18,938 nucleotides of DNA from Mobilitalea sp. (GCA_029974875.1 JARKQP010000292.1:1-18938), one strand, 5' to 3'; counted from the first letter of the stretch, positions 7,844 to 15,343 are shown. The notes: generated by a model not told the origin, from the sequence alone. Numbers and translations: made by a program.

Positions 7844-9250
7844 TTGAAGAAAGCAATTTTTCGAAGATTTGCGTTGATTATTGCGCTGGCAATTATTTTA
7901 AGCTGCGGTATTTTTGGTGTGGCCATCAGCAATATCATTCTGACGAGATCGGAGGAGAGTATGCTTTATACCGTCCGGATAGCAGACCATGGGCTGGATT
8001 ATAGCGGTGATCTGAAGGCACAGGTGGATGCCCTGAGGCAGGTAAAAGGAAATGAGAGAACCCGTTTTACTATTATAGATATGGATGGGGATGTAATTGC
8101 GGATAGTGATGTGGAAAATAGCCTGGTAATGGAGAACCATTTGGACAGGGAAGAGGTACAGGAGGCTTTAAGGTCCGGGTTAGGCTATGCAATCCGCAAA
8201 TCGGAAACCTTAAAGGTTTCCATGCTTTACGTGGCATCACTGTCGGAAAACGGGGACTATATCCTACGGATTGCCATCCCCTTCTCAGGGATGGAGCAGT
8301 ATATCGGGATATTAATTCCTGCCATACTGATCAGCATCAGTGTTACCCTGGTAGTATCCCTTATTCTGGCAAACCGGTTCTCCCGCTCCGTGACCAGTCC
8401 CATGCTTGAGATAGCGGATGAGATGAGGAAGCTAAAGGATAAAAATCCGGAATTTCATTTTGAACGTTACCAGTACGATGAGATGAACGTCATTGCTGAT
8501 ACGACCCTGCAGATGTCGCAGGCAGTAAAGGAATCCATGGACCGTATCGAGTTTGAAAAATTAATACGCCAGGAGTTCTTCTCCAATGCTTCCCATGAGC
8601 TTAAGACACCATTAACCTCCATCCGCGGGTATATTGAGCTGCTGCAGAATGATATGGCGACAGATGAGAAGATGAAGAAGGAGTTTCTCTCAAGGATTAG
8701 GCTGGAAGCGGATAATATGACAAACCTGATTAATGATATCCTGATGATTTCCCGGTTGGAAACGAAGGAAGCAGAGGTAGTTATATCGGATGTCAGGATT
8801 AGCCCGTTGCTGCAGGAGGTATGCAAGACCCTGGAGCCCCTTGCGAAGGAATGCCAGGTGGAGCTTAAGACAAATTGTAAACCCCTGTCCATGACCGCTA
8901 ATATGCAGCAGTTAAGGGAGCTGTTTAGCAATTTAATCAATAACGCAATTAAATATAATAAGCCGGGTGGAAAGGTGAGAATTACGGTGACCTCGGAAGC
9001 CCAGGAAATGGTGATGACCGTTGCGGATACGGGTGTTGGGATCGCGCAGGAGGATTTGCAGCGGATCTTTGAACGCTTTTACCGGGTTGACAAGGGAAGA
9101 AGTAAAAAGGTTGGAGGAACCGGATTGGGGCTTTCTATTGTAAAGCATATCGTGAATTATTATGATGGGTCAATTCAGGTGGAAAGTAAATTAGGGGAAG
9201 GAACCAGGTTTACGGTCCGTTTGCCGTTAAGGCGGGATTTTTCTGAATAA
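7844..9250 (+). CDS. phoR: Phosphate sensor histidine kinase PhoR
   Basis: 468 residues from a TTG start, with AAGGTGGGG about 6 nt upstream. Membrane helices lie at about 9-31 and 154-176 and enclose an extracellular sensor of about 120 residues (VDALRQVKGNERTRFTIIDM has a Cache/PDC look). A HAMP-like stretch (about 177-230) follows. The HisKA box is FFSNASHELKTPLTSIRGY with phospho-accepting H251. The ATPase domain has N-box LINNAIKYNKPGG, G1 VADTGVGI, F-box IFERFYRVDKG and G2 GGTGLGLSIVKHIV. It phosphorylates the regulator encoded 30 bp upstream. No clear cytoplasmic PAS domain is seen, unlike B. subtilis PhoR. It is the last gene of the operon. Confidence 0.92.
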   Translation: MKKAIFRRFALIIALAIILSCGIFGVAISNIILTRSEESMLYTVRIADHGLDYSGDLKAQVDALRQVKGNERTRFTIIDMDGDVIADSDVENSLVMENHLDREEVQEALRSGLGYAIRKSETLKVSMLYVASLSENGDYILRIAIPFSGMEQYIGILIPAILISISVTLVVSLILANRFSRSVTSPMLEIADEMRKLKDKNPEFHFERYQYDEMNVIADTTLQMSQAVKESMDRIEFEKLIRQEFFSNASHELKTPLTSIRGYIELLQNDMATDEKMKKEFLSRIRLEADNMTNLINDILMISRLETKEAEVVISDVRISPLLQEVCKTLEPLAKECQVELKTNCKPLSMTANMQQLRELFSNLINNAIKYNKPGGKVRITVTSEAQEMVMTVADTGVGIAQEDLQRIFERFYRVDKGRSKKVGGTGLGLSIVKHIVNYYDGSIQVESKLGEGTRFTVRLPLRRDFSE

Positions 9251-9320
9251 TGTGTTTATTATATCAGGACGTCTGCTATATTAATGAGTTTATGGCATTA
9301 GTTGGGTACTATATTAGGCA

Positions 9321-9369
9321 CAGATATCGGCCTGGAGGCGTTTTTATCCGGTGCAGATATCTGTTTTTT
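9321..9369 (+). terminator. Terminator of the pst-pho operon
   Basis: CAGATATC (9321-9328) pairs with GATATCTG (9356-9363), followed directly by TTTTTT (9364-9369). The 27-nt interior can extend the stem partly (TGGA with TCCG). It lies about 70 nt after the phoR stop. Confidence 0.8.
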
Positions 9370-9514
9370 ATGCATTTTATTCCAAAAGTCGATAATATGG
9401 CCTCCTTATTTCTAATTACAGATTGATTTGTATAGGCCTTTTATATTATTATGTATATAGATTATTTTGTATACGTGAGAAAAAGCTAATGGATTAGATG
9501 GGAGAGCGCTGGTT

Positions 9515-10378
9515 ATGAAGACAAAGAAACATATAATTGCAATGGGCAGTTGTTTTATTATTACTTTATTGCTTCAGATGTACAGCATAGGATTGGTGGA
9601 GGTAGGCCCGGTGGTTCCAATAGGATTGGGAATGGTCACGGTACTTCTTGGCTATCTTTTTATGGATGCAATCCGCAAACAGATTGAGCAGATACAAAAG
9701 GATGACAAGTTTTATTTGGACCAAATGATCGGGAATGAATCAGAGAAGTGGCTTGAGCGCTATACGGAGCTGTTAAATATGCAAAAAGCCTCCTATACCG
9801 CAACGAAGAAGAATGGGGAGTATCAGGCAAAGCAGTTTAGCGAACTATTATTAAGGCTGGAGGGTCTGGAAAAAAAGCAGGCTGCCTCTTTATATAAGGT
9901 AGTTGAACTACAGAAAAGGTCCCTGGAAGGACAGAAGAAAGCACTGAATCTTGAGGTAAACCATGGAAGGGAAAATACGAGAAGGATCATGGGGCTTCTC
10001 AAGGAGGCGCAGCAGGCTTCCTCCGAAATTCCCTTTGATAAGCTTTTGTCCCTGCAGGAAGGCAGCCAGGAGCTTATCAAAGAGCAATTGAAGCAGCTGG
10101 AGGAGATAAAGAGCCAGCTGGAAGCGGCAAAGGAGCTGTCAGGAGATTTCTATGCTAAGGCCGGGGCTGTGGATTCTATTGGTCTGCCGGATGGGGAAGA
10201 GGAAAAAGAAAATGCCCCAGAGGCTGATTGGCTTTTAGAGGAGCCAGGGCTTGAGGCAGTTGATTCTGATGGGAAAGCAGTTTCTAAGCCGGCGGAGGTG
10301 ATCCCGCTTTACAGTGACCCCAATAAGGCATTGACAACGGATGAGATTGCCAGTTTATTTGCTTCCTTTGGGCAATAG
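9515..10378 (+). CDS. Membrane-anchored coiled-coil protein of unknown function
   Basis: 287 residues. Two hydrophobic helices lie at about 6-26 and 33-52 (GPVVPIGLGMVTVLLGYLFM), joined by a very short loop. The rest is Glu/Lys/Gln-rich with long heptad-like stretches from about 60 to 215, so a cytoplasmic coiled-coil stalk is likely. After an acidic spacer it ends in ALTTDEIASLFASFGQ, much like the LSQDEIDALL motif at the N-terminus of FliM that binds CheY. No catalytic motif is seen and I do not recognise the family. It stands alone between the phoR terminator and a convergent carboxypeptidase gene. The ribosome site (GGGAG, about 11 nt before the ATG) is mediocre. A scaffold or adaptor role is a guess. 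Confidence 0.75.
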   Translation: MKTKKHIIAMGSCFIITLLLQMYSIGLVEVGPVVPIGLGMVTVLLGYLFMDAIRKQIEQIQKDDKFYLDQMIGNESEKWLERYTELLNMQKASYTATKKNGEYQAKQFSELLLRLEGLEKKQAASLYKVVELQKRSLEGQKKALNLEVNHGRENTRRIMGLLKEAQQASSEIPFDKLLSLQEGSQELIKEQLKQLEEIKSQLEAAKELSGDFYAKAGAVDSIGLPDGEEEKENAPEADWLLEEPGLEAVDSDGKAVSKPAEVIPLYSDPNKALTTDEIASLFASFGQ

Positions 10379-10385
10379 CACTAAT

Positions 10386-11846
10386 TTAAAGATCCAGGAA
10401 TTTATCATCGTGGTATTTCCGGTTGGCACGCTTGCGGTAATAAGCTTTCCTCCTCTTTAAACGGGGGCGTTCAATGATAAAGTAGTATAAAGCTACGGCT
10501 AAGACTAATAATCCTGCAGCTACGCAAATAATAATAACGAGGGGGCGTCCTGATTTCTCGGGAGGGCTTGTCTCGGAAGGCGTATCTGCGGGTTTTTCCT
10601 CGCTGTCCTGGATCAATACCAGGGGATTGGTAGCTTTATATAATATATTTGCGCCGCCGACATATTTTCCGTCATAGGTATAGGAGATCTTTCCGATGAC
10701 CTTGCCTCCGGTCTGGGTATCAGCGGAGGACGTTGTATCAGTGCCGTCCTGCGGGGAGTAGAAGGTCACTTCCTTTTTGGCATCCTTAAAGGATGCGGAA
10801 TTTGGAAGAATCAGATAGCCGTTTTTATCGATGTTAATAGGCGACTGGGTATCGCTGAGTAAAGCGTTATATTTGGTGAACATGGGTGACTCGGTAACTG
10901 TATCCGGGGATTCCAAATCATTGGTCGGATAGATGGAGAAGTTATCAAAGCCATAGTCAAATAATTTCTGGGTATCGACATATTGATGTGCATTACTGTC
11001 ATCCCTCATTACAACGCAGATCAGCTCAAGATCACCCCGTTTGGCAACGGAAACTAAAGTGTATTTGGCAACGGAGGTATAGCCGGTCTTGCCGCCGATG
11101 CAGTCATTGTAGAGATAATCCTGCCTTAATACAAAGCGGTGGTGGTTCCTTAAATACCGGGTTTCGGACTGAATATTCGTGGGTGGGATCTGGTAAGTCC
11201 TCGTATTAAAAATCTTGCGGAAGGTAGCATTTTTCATCGCTTCCTTCGTAATTAAGGCCATATCGTAGGGGCTGGTATAATGCTCCTCGTTATGAAGCCC
11301 GTGGGGATTCACGAAATTAGTATTAACACAGCCAAGGCTTTTCGCGCGGTCATTCATCATCTTGGCAAAGGCGGGAATGGAGCCTGCTACATGCTCTGCG
11401 ACAGCGTAGGTGACTTCATTTGCAGATTCAAGAAGAATGGCGTATAGGCACTGCTGCATGGTAAGCTGCTCGCCGACATCAATGCCGATCCGGCTGCTGT
11501 CTAAATCCACGTCAAAAATTGCTTCCCTTGAAAAGGTAACCGTGTCCCCCATGGAAGAGTTTTCAATAGCCAGAAGGGCGGTCATGATCTTCGTGATACT
11601 TGCCGGATAATAGGCCTTCTGCGCATTCTTTTCATATAGGACCAGGCCGGTAGAGGCTTCCATGACAATCGCGGCATCTGCATAGACCTTTGGCCCGGCG
11701 GGCCAGGTCACAGAGGAGTCTTCGGTGCTTGCAGCTTCTGTGGCTGAATTGGCAGTAGCCTCTGCTGCGGCTACCCTTGACTGGGGTGAGACGGTACTTA
11801 ATAGAACGCTGGCTATAATAAAAAAAGAAAAAATACGCTGCTTCAT
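10386..11846 (-). CDS. D-alanyl-D-alanine carboxypeptidase (S11, PBP5/DacF type)
   Basis: 486 residues; the ATG at 11846 follows AGGAGG on the minus strand. A signal peptide (about 1-28) is followed by a Ser/Thr/Ala-rich linker. The serine-peptidase motifs are all present: SITK with S83 and K86, SAN at 141-143, and KTG at 253-255 in CIGGKTGYTS. The C-terminal beta-rich PBP5 domain follows, then a proline-rich stretch, a transmembrane helix (PLVIIICVAAGLLVLAVALYY) and a very basic cytoplasmic tail of about 30 residues. Most S11 enzymes use an amphipathic helix, so a true membrane span is a variant. It trims the terminal D-Ala from peptidoglycan pentapeptides at the outer face. Its end nearly meets the preceding + strand gene (7 bp apart) with no clear terminator between. 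Confidence 0.93.
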   Translation of the reverse strand: MKQRIFSFFIIASVLLSTVSPQSRVAAAEATANSATEAASTEDSSVTWPAGPKVYADAAIVMEASTGLVLYEKNAQKAYYPASITKIMTALLAIENSSMGDTVTFSREAIFDVDLDSSRIGIDVGEQLTMQQCLYAILLESANEVTYAVAEHVAGSIPAFAKMMNDRAKSLGCVNTNFVNPHGLHNEEHYTSPYDMALITKEAMKNATFRKIFNTRTYQIPPTNIQSETRYLRNHHRFVLRQDYLYNDCIGGKTGYTSVAKYTLVSVAKRGDLELICVVMRDDSNAHQYVDTQKLFDYGFDNFSIYPTNDLESPDTVTESPMFTKYNALLSDTQSPINIDKNGYLILPNSASFKDAKKEVTFYSPQDGTDTTSSADTQTGGKVIGKISYTYDGKYVGGANILYKATNPLVLIQDSEEKPADTPSETSPPEKSGRPLVIIICVAAGLLVLAVALYYFIIERPRLKRRKAYYRKRANRKYHDDKFLDL

Positions 11847-11898
11847 AGAATCCTCCTAAGACAAAACAATAAAACCCAAAGAAAGTAATAAATCCTGT

Positions 11899-11927
11899 AG
11901 TATAACAAAAGGTTGGTGTACTGTCAG
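11899..11927 (-). promoter_or_regulatory. Promoter of the carboxypeptidase gene
   Basis: On the minus strand CTGACA (11927-11922), a 17-bp spacer and TATACT (11904-11899): one mismatch in each hexamer. Start would be near 11892, giving a leader of about 45 nt before the ATG. Confidence 0.65.
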
Positions 11928-11938
11928 GGCAGTACACC
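11915..11938. promoter_or_regulatory. 9-bp perfect palindrome overlapping the -35, candidate operator
   Basis: GGTGTACTG (11915-11923) and CAGTACACC (11930-11938) are exact inverted repeats around six bases, and they cover the -35 of the carboxypeptidase promoter. A bound dimer there would block RNA polymerase. The form GTGTA...TACAC recalls operators of the GntR/YtrA group, which in Bacillus responds to cell-wall antibiotics; that link is from memory and unproved. Confidence 0.5.
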
Positions 11939-11999
11939 TGGCACTTCTTACATCATAATTGAAAATCCAATGGAAATCAATCCATATTTCTAAGGAATC

Positions 12000-12021
12000 T
12001 TCCAAGGGAAGGCCCTTGGAA
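12000..12021. repeat. 9-bp inverted repeat in the divergent intergenic region
   Basis: TTCCAAGGG (12000-12008) and CCCTTGGAA (12013-12021) pair perfectly around AAGG. It lies upstream of the carboxypeptidase promoter and is not followed by a T-run on either strand. Role unknown. Confidence 0.5.
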
Positions 12022-12137
12022 AAGCTGTTTGCACGTTCCATTTTACTATAGGTGATTTCCGATGTAAATAAGAAAATGGAAGCAAATGTGAAATCTTGAA
12101 GTGATTTTGTGGGATATGAAAATTGTTGGTAAAATTA

Positions 12138-12302
12138 GCTGGCTAGTGAAATTATTGCTGGCTGGTGAAATTATTGTTGGCTGGTGAAATTATTGTTGGC
12201 TGTGAAATTATTGTTGGCTGGTGAAATTAAAGCTGGCTGATGAAATTATTGCTGGCTAGTGAAATTAAAGCTGACTGGTGAAATTATTTCCGGCTGGTTT
12301 TG
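12138..12302 (+). repeat. 19-bp tandem repeat, about 8.5 copies
   Basis: The unit is GCTGGCTGGTGAAATTATT. Full copies run 12138-12156, 12157-12175, 12176-12194, 12195-12212 (one base shorter), 12213-12231, 12232-12250, 12251-12269 and 12270-12288, followed by a partial copy to about 12302; a degraded copy may precede (12119-12137). Copies differ at few positions (GTT/GCT start, ATT/AAA end). It fills most of the DNA between the carboxypeptidase promoter and the trmB promoter. No spacers, no open frame with a ribosome site. Confidence 0.95.
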
Positions 12303-12355
12303 AAAAAGAATCTTAGTACTATTAATAGGAAGAGAGGCTGGCGCAAATCGGAGAA

Positions 12356-12384
12356 TTGACGAATTCGGGGAGAGACTTTATAAT
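12356..12384 (+). promoter_or_regulatory. Promoter of trmB
   Basis: TTGACG (12356-12361), a 17-bp spacer and TATAAT (12379-12384). It lies about 65 bp before the trmB ATG, just past the tandem array. Confidence 0.75.
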
Positions 12385-12448
12385 AAGACAGTGAAATCTT
12401 GGCTGTGTGGAGGAAAATCCTTTGCCAGCAAAGAATTAGGAGGTAAAT

Positions 12449-13087
12449 ATGAGATTAAGAAATATAAGGGGCTCCAGGGAAGTGGTTGCAGCCCATGATT
12501 ATGTCGTCCATGAGCCGGAGCGGCTAAAGGGGAAATGGGATACCTTGTTTGGCAATGGCCATCCAATCCATGTAGAGATTGGAATGGGTAAGGGAAAGTT
12601 TATTATGAAGCTGGCAGAGATGAATCCCCAGATTAATTATATAGGTATTGAGAAATATTCCAGTGTACTTTTGCGGGCACTGGAAAAGAGGGATGGGACG
12701 GAGCTGCCCAATCTGTATTTTATACGGTTTGATGCAGAATATCTGAATGATATCTTTGGCCCGGAGGAGCTTTCAAGGATATATCTCAATTTTTCGGATC
12801 CCTGGCCAAAGGATCGCCATGCAAAGAGACGCCTTACCTCTAAAGAGTTCTTAGGCCGCTATGACAAATGCCTTAAGAAGGAGGGGGAGGTTATCTTCAA
12901 GACGGACAACCGCCTTTTATTTGATTTTTCTTTGGAAGAAGTAAAGCTTGCGGGATGGGAGCTTAGGGAGGTAACCTTCGACCTGCACCACAGTGAATAT
13001 GTGGAGGGGAATGTGATGACGGAGTACGAGGAGCGCTTTGTGGCTCTTGGGAACCCGATCCACAGGCTGGTCGCATACCGTAAATAA
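12449..13087 (+). CDS. trmB: tRNA (guanine-N7-)-methyltransferase TrmB
   Basis: 212 residues; the ATG follows TTAGGAGG. The SAM-binding loop is VEIGMGKGKFI (about 42-52) with the acidic IGIEKYSSV after the next strand, and the TrmB signature is NFSDPWPKDRHAKRRL (about 114-129). The conserved FKTDN and FVALGNPIHRL end motifs are present. It methylates N7 of G46 in the variable loop of a set of tRNAs. The length is normal for Firmicutes. It has its own promoter and is not in an operon with the carboxypeptidase. Confidence 0.95.
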   Translation: MRLRNIRGSREVVAAHDYVVHEPERLKGKWDTLFGNGHPIHVEIGMGKGKFIMKLAEMNPQINYIGIEKYSSVLLRALEKRDGTELPNLYFIRFDAEYLNDIFGPEELSRIYLNFSDPWPKDRHAKRRLTSKEFLGRYDKCLKKEGEVIFKTDNRLLFDFSLEEVKLAGWELREVTFDLHHSEYVEGNVMTEYEERFVALGNPIHRLVAYRK

Positions 13088-13208
13088 TGCAACGCCCACT
13101 AAATAACCGGGCACCTTATACTGGTCTAAATTCCCGATAGCACAGAATATTGGGACGAAAAGCCTTCTTTCATCATATGATAGTAAAAAGAGTCTGGAAG
13201 GTGCATCC

Positions 13209-13349
13209 ATGAAGAAGGACTGGAAGAGCAAGATAGCAAAGGCGACAGCCGGAAACCGCGAGCTGGACCGTAGGATTTTGGGGCTGAAGGCCTCCTGGGA
13301 TGAAGTGGAGGGCTTGCTCAACAAGCCTGCCAAAAAGAAGCGGAAATAG
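13209..13349 (+). CDS. Small basic protein, 46 aa, unknown
   Basis: An ATG at 13209 follows GGAAGG by about 7 nt. The 46-residue product begins MKKDWKSKIAKATAGNRELD, has a middle of the form RRILGLKASWDEVEGLLNK and ends in a Lys/Arg cluster (PAKKKRK). It looks like one amphipathic helix with basic ends. Codons are mostly G/C-ending, like neighbouring genes, and the sequence is protein-like rather than random. No family recognised; nucleic-acid or ribosome binding would suit the charge but is a guess. It lies 121 bp after trmB and 159 bp before trxA. Confidence 0.45.
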   Translation: MKKDWKSKIAKATAGNRELDRRILGLKASWDEVEGLLNKPAKKKRK

Positions 13350-13508
13350 GAAAATAGGAAAACCACTTGTAAAAAATGGCTGTCTGTTGTAATATTTCCT
13401 TGTAAGACACATAAAAGCAGTAAGATGTGAGATACTATAAACAAACGGATAAAATTGGGATATCATCAGGTATGTTAGCCCGACTCAACTTAGAATGGAG
13501 GAAAACAG

Positions 13509-13826
13509 ATGGCTCTTCAATTTACAGATGCAAATTTTCAACAAGAAGTATTGGAATCAAACATTCCTGTATTAGTAGATTTTTATGCTGACTGGTGCGG
13601 TCCCTGCAAAATGATTGCTCCTATTGTGGCAGAATTGGCAGAGGAATATAAGGATACATTCAAGATTGGCAAGCTAAATGTGGATGACAGTCCGGAAACT
13701 GCCCAGAAATACCGCGTAATGTCAATTCCCACGTTAATTATCTTTAAGAATGGGGCTGCCGTAGAAACTGTTGTAGGCGCTGTTCCAAAGAAAGCATTAC
13801 AGGAAAAATTGGACGCACATAAATAA
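13509..13826 (+). CDS. trxA: Thioredoxin
   Basis: 105 residues, the standard size. The ATG follows ATGGAGG by 8 nt. The active site is DWCGPCKM with redox cysteines C30 and C33, and the cis-proline is P74 in MSIPTLIIF. The buried aspartate is in VLVDFYADW. It reduces protein disulfides in the cytoplasm using electrons from thioredoxin reductase, which is not in this window. It is a single gene closed by its own terminator. Confidence 0.96.
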   Translation: MALQFTDANFQQEVLESNIPVLVDFYADWCGPCKMIAPIVAELAEEYKDTFKIGKLNVDDSPETAQKYRVMSIPTLIIFKNGAAVETVVGAVPKKALQEKLDAHK

Positions 13827-13865
13827 TTTTGTAGGAATAAAATGTAATTATTTATACGGACATAG

Positions 13866-13897
13866 GTGAAAAAGCCCTGTTTATAGGGCTTTTTCAC
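13866..13897. terminator. Terminator of trxA
   Basis: GTGAAAAAGCCCT (13866-13878) and AGGGCTTTTTCAC (13885-13897) form a perfect 13-bp stem over GTTTAT. The core is GCCCT/AGGGC followed by TTTTT; the matching A-run means it could work from both strands. Confidence 0.9.
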
Positions 13898-13946
13898 AGC
13901 TTAAATGTAAAAAGTGTATATTTTTCAAAAAAAACAAAAAAAATGC

Positions 13947-13975
13947 TTGCAATTTGTTTTCAGATTATATATAAT
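13947..13975 (+). promoter_or_regulatory. Promoter of tRNA-Lys
   Basis: TTGCAA (13947-13952), a 17-bp spacer and TATAAT (13970-13975), ending about 47 bp before the tRNA in A/T-rich DNA. Confidence 0.75.
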
Positions 13976-14022
13976 AATTTTTGCGTTCAGAAATAATAAA
14001 AATACAGAGAAAAATAGGACAC

Positions 14023-14095
14023 GCGCCTCTAGCTCAGTTGGTAGAGCACCTGACTCTTAATCAGGGTGTCCAGGGTTCGAGCCCCTGGAGGCGCA
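14023..14095 (+). tRNA. tRNA-Lys, anticodon CTT
   Basis: The acceptor stem is GCGCCTC with GAGGCGC. The D-arm is GCTC-AGTTGGTA-GAGC. The anticodon stem CCTGA/TCAGG holds loop CTCTTAA, giving CTT. The T-arm has GTTCGAG in the loop. The discriminator is A14095 and CCA is not encoded. Phage-type genes begin a few hundred bases after it, so its 3' end is a reasonable place to look for an attachment site. Confidence 0.96.
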
Positions 14096-14100
14096 CTTAC

Positions 14101-14149
14101 AAAGGTATCGGTTTGACAGACGTAGGAGCTGTTGGGTCGGTGCTTTTTT
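14101..14149 (+). terminator. G-T-rich terminator of tRNA-Lys
   Basis: AAAGGTATCGGTTTGACAG (14101-14119) can pair along its whole length with CTGTTGGGTCGGTGCTTT (from 14129), allowing several G-U pairs, and a run of six T (14144-14149) follows. Confidence 0.65.
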
Positions 14150-14240
14150 CTTGTAATTTTTTCAATTCTATGTTTCAATTCTATGGATGCGGCGATATCC
14201 GCACATGGAAGGATACTTTATACATTATATGTTATATGTA

Positions 14241-14279
14241 ATTTGCGGCATCCTTGTCTATAAGAAGGATGCCGCAAAT
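14241..14279 (-). terminator. 15-bp perfect hairpin after the Cys/Arg peptide gene
   Basis: ATTTGCGGCATCCTT (14241-14255) and AAGGATGCCGCAAAT (14265-14279) are exact inverted repeats with a 9-nt loop. On the minus strand it lies 27 nt after the stop of the Cys/Arg-rich peptide frame. Neither side has a classic T-run, so it may stabilise the message end rather than stop transcription. Confidence 0.55.
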
Positions 14280-14306
14280 GATATAAGAAAATATTTTTAG
14301 TATAAC

Positions 14307-14387
14307 TTAGCACCAGAATCCACATCTGCGTCTACGACGACAGCGGCTTCTACAAGAACGTCCACGACGGCCACATATACAACACAT
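14307..14387 (-). CDS. 26-residue Cys/Arg-rich peptide
   Basis: On the minus strand AAAGGAG stands 8 nt before an ATG at 14387; the frame ends at TAA (14309-14307). Of 26 residues seven are Cys (positions 2, 3, 5, 12, 16, 22, 26) and ten are Arg, including a run of five (17-21); the ends are MCCICGRRG and CGFWC. A perfect TTGACA and TATAAT lie upstream and a long hairpin lies downstream, so this is a complete unit. I recognise no family. The composition suggests metal binding, disulfide-rich structure, or RNA/membrane binding. The ORF is short enough that chance is possible, but the signals around it argue against that. Confidence 0.55.
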   Translation of the reverse strand: MCCICGRRGRSCRSRCRRRRRCGFWC

Positions 14388-14428
14388 GTTAAATGCTCCT
14401 TTACAATATTAATTAAATTCTCATAATT

Positions 14429-14459
14429 ATTATATGATATTTGTGGCATATCGTGTCAA
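14429..14459 (-). promoter_or_regulatory. Promoter of the Cys/Arg-rich peptide gene
   Basis: On the minus strand TTGACA (14459-14454), a 19-bp spacer and TATAAT (14434-14429). Both hexamers are perfect; the spacer is two bases longer than ideal. From here to the lysozyme gene (14460-14739) I see nothing supportable. Confidence 0.6.
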
Positions 14460-14739
14460 ATTATCTCAAAATAAGCATACGGAAGTAGTTTTCCGTCAAA
14501 TAGAAGTAATATTTCTGACCAATTATCCTCAAGAAATAATAAACAGGTACTGTCACAAATTATTGCATATGTCAACGAAAAACATCAAATTTCATTATTA
14601 TACGACAAAGAGCAAAGCAAATTTAAGAAGAATGAATATATTAATAGTGTCTGTGATCGATGTTTTAGGGGCTTTTAAAATTATTTTAAGGCATTAAGGA
14701 TTAAGGGGACGTATTGATGAGCAAAGAGGAGGAATCAGG

Positions 14740-15201
14740 ATGAAGACGGAGACGAAAGGAATTAAATTAATAGAGAAGTTTGAAGGCTGTAGTTTAAAAG
14801 CATACAGATGTCCTGCCGGAGTATGGACAATTGGAATCGGCCATACAGGAACAGTTCTCGGAAAAAAGGTTGGGGCAGGGATGAAAATAACTTATCCTCA
14901 TGCAATCAGGATACTAAATACGGATATTAAGAAATTTGAGACGTATGTGAAGCAGTACGTACAGGTACCTGTTACACAAAACCAGTTTGACGCATTGGTG
15001 TCCTTCTGCTTTAATGTAGGGCCGGCAAACCTAAAAAAATCTACCCTGCTTAAAAAACTAAATAAAAAAGATTATGCAGGAGCAGCAGCTGAATTTCCAA
15101 AATGGAATAAAGGAGATGTTGACGGAAACGGCAACCTTGTCGCGATTGCAGGATTGACGCGGCGCAGGAAGGCAGAGCAGGAATTATTTATCCAGAAATA
15201 A
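14740..15201 (+). CDS. Phage-type lysozyme (GH24, T4/P21 endolysin family)
   Basis: 153 residues; the ATG follows GAGGAGG. The N-terminus carries the GH24 catalytic pattern E-X8-(D/C)-X5-T: E15 in EKFEGCSLKAY, C24, then T30 in WTIGIGHT. The rest (NQFDALVSFCFNVGPANLKKSTL, and GLTRRRKAEQELF at the end) is standard for the family. It cleaves the glycan strand between MurNAc and GlcNAc. There is no signal peptide, so export would need a holin, and none is visible beside it. It lies between tRNA-Lys and an unknown gene, outside any normal lysis cassette, so it is a phage relic or a domesticated enzyme. Confidence 0.92.
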   Translation: MKTETKGIKLIEKFEGCSLKAYRCPAGVWTIGIGHTGTVLGKKVGAGMKITYPHAIRILNTDIKKFETYVKQYVQVPVTQNQFDALVSFCFNVGPANLKKSTLLKKLNKKDYAGAAAEFPKWNKGDVDGNGNLVAIAGLTRRRKAEQELFIQK

Positions 15202-15343
15202 AAAATAGATTCCTGATCAAATATGGGGGTTAAGAATATTATGGCATCCCGGAGGAAAATAACTGCACCGGACGGTTACCTTATCCATTCTTTTGGCCGA
15301 TATTTGTATTAACAAAAGAAATCTTAGGCCCCAAGGTGAGAAT

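Noticed and set aside
11632..12041. Minus-strand frames of 101 and 61 codons over the carboxypeptidase start and leader
   Set aside because: They overlap the signal peptide coding region or the promoter and palindrome and lack ribosome sites.
14434..14697. Plus-strand frame of 87 codons before the lysozyme gene
   Set aside because: No ribosome site at its ATG, it overlaps the promoter of the Cys/Arg peptide gene, and the product is not protein-like in composition.
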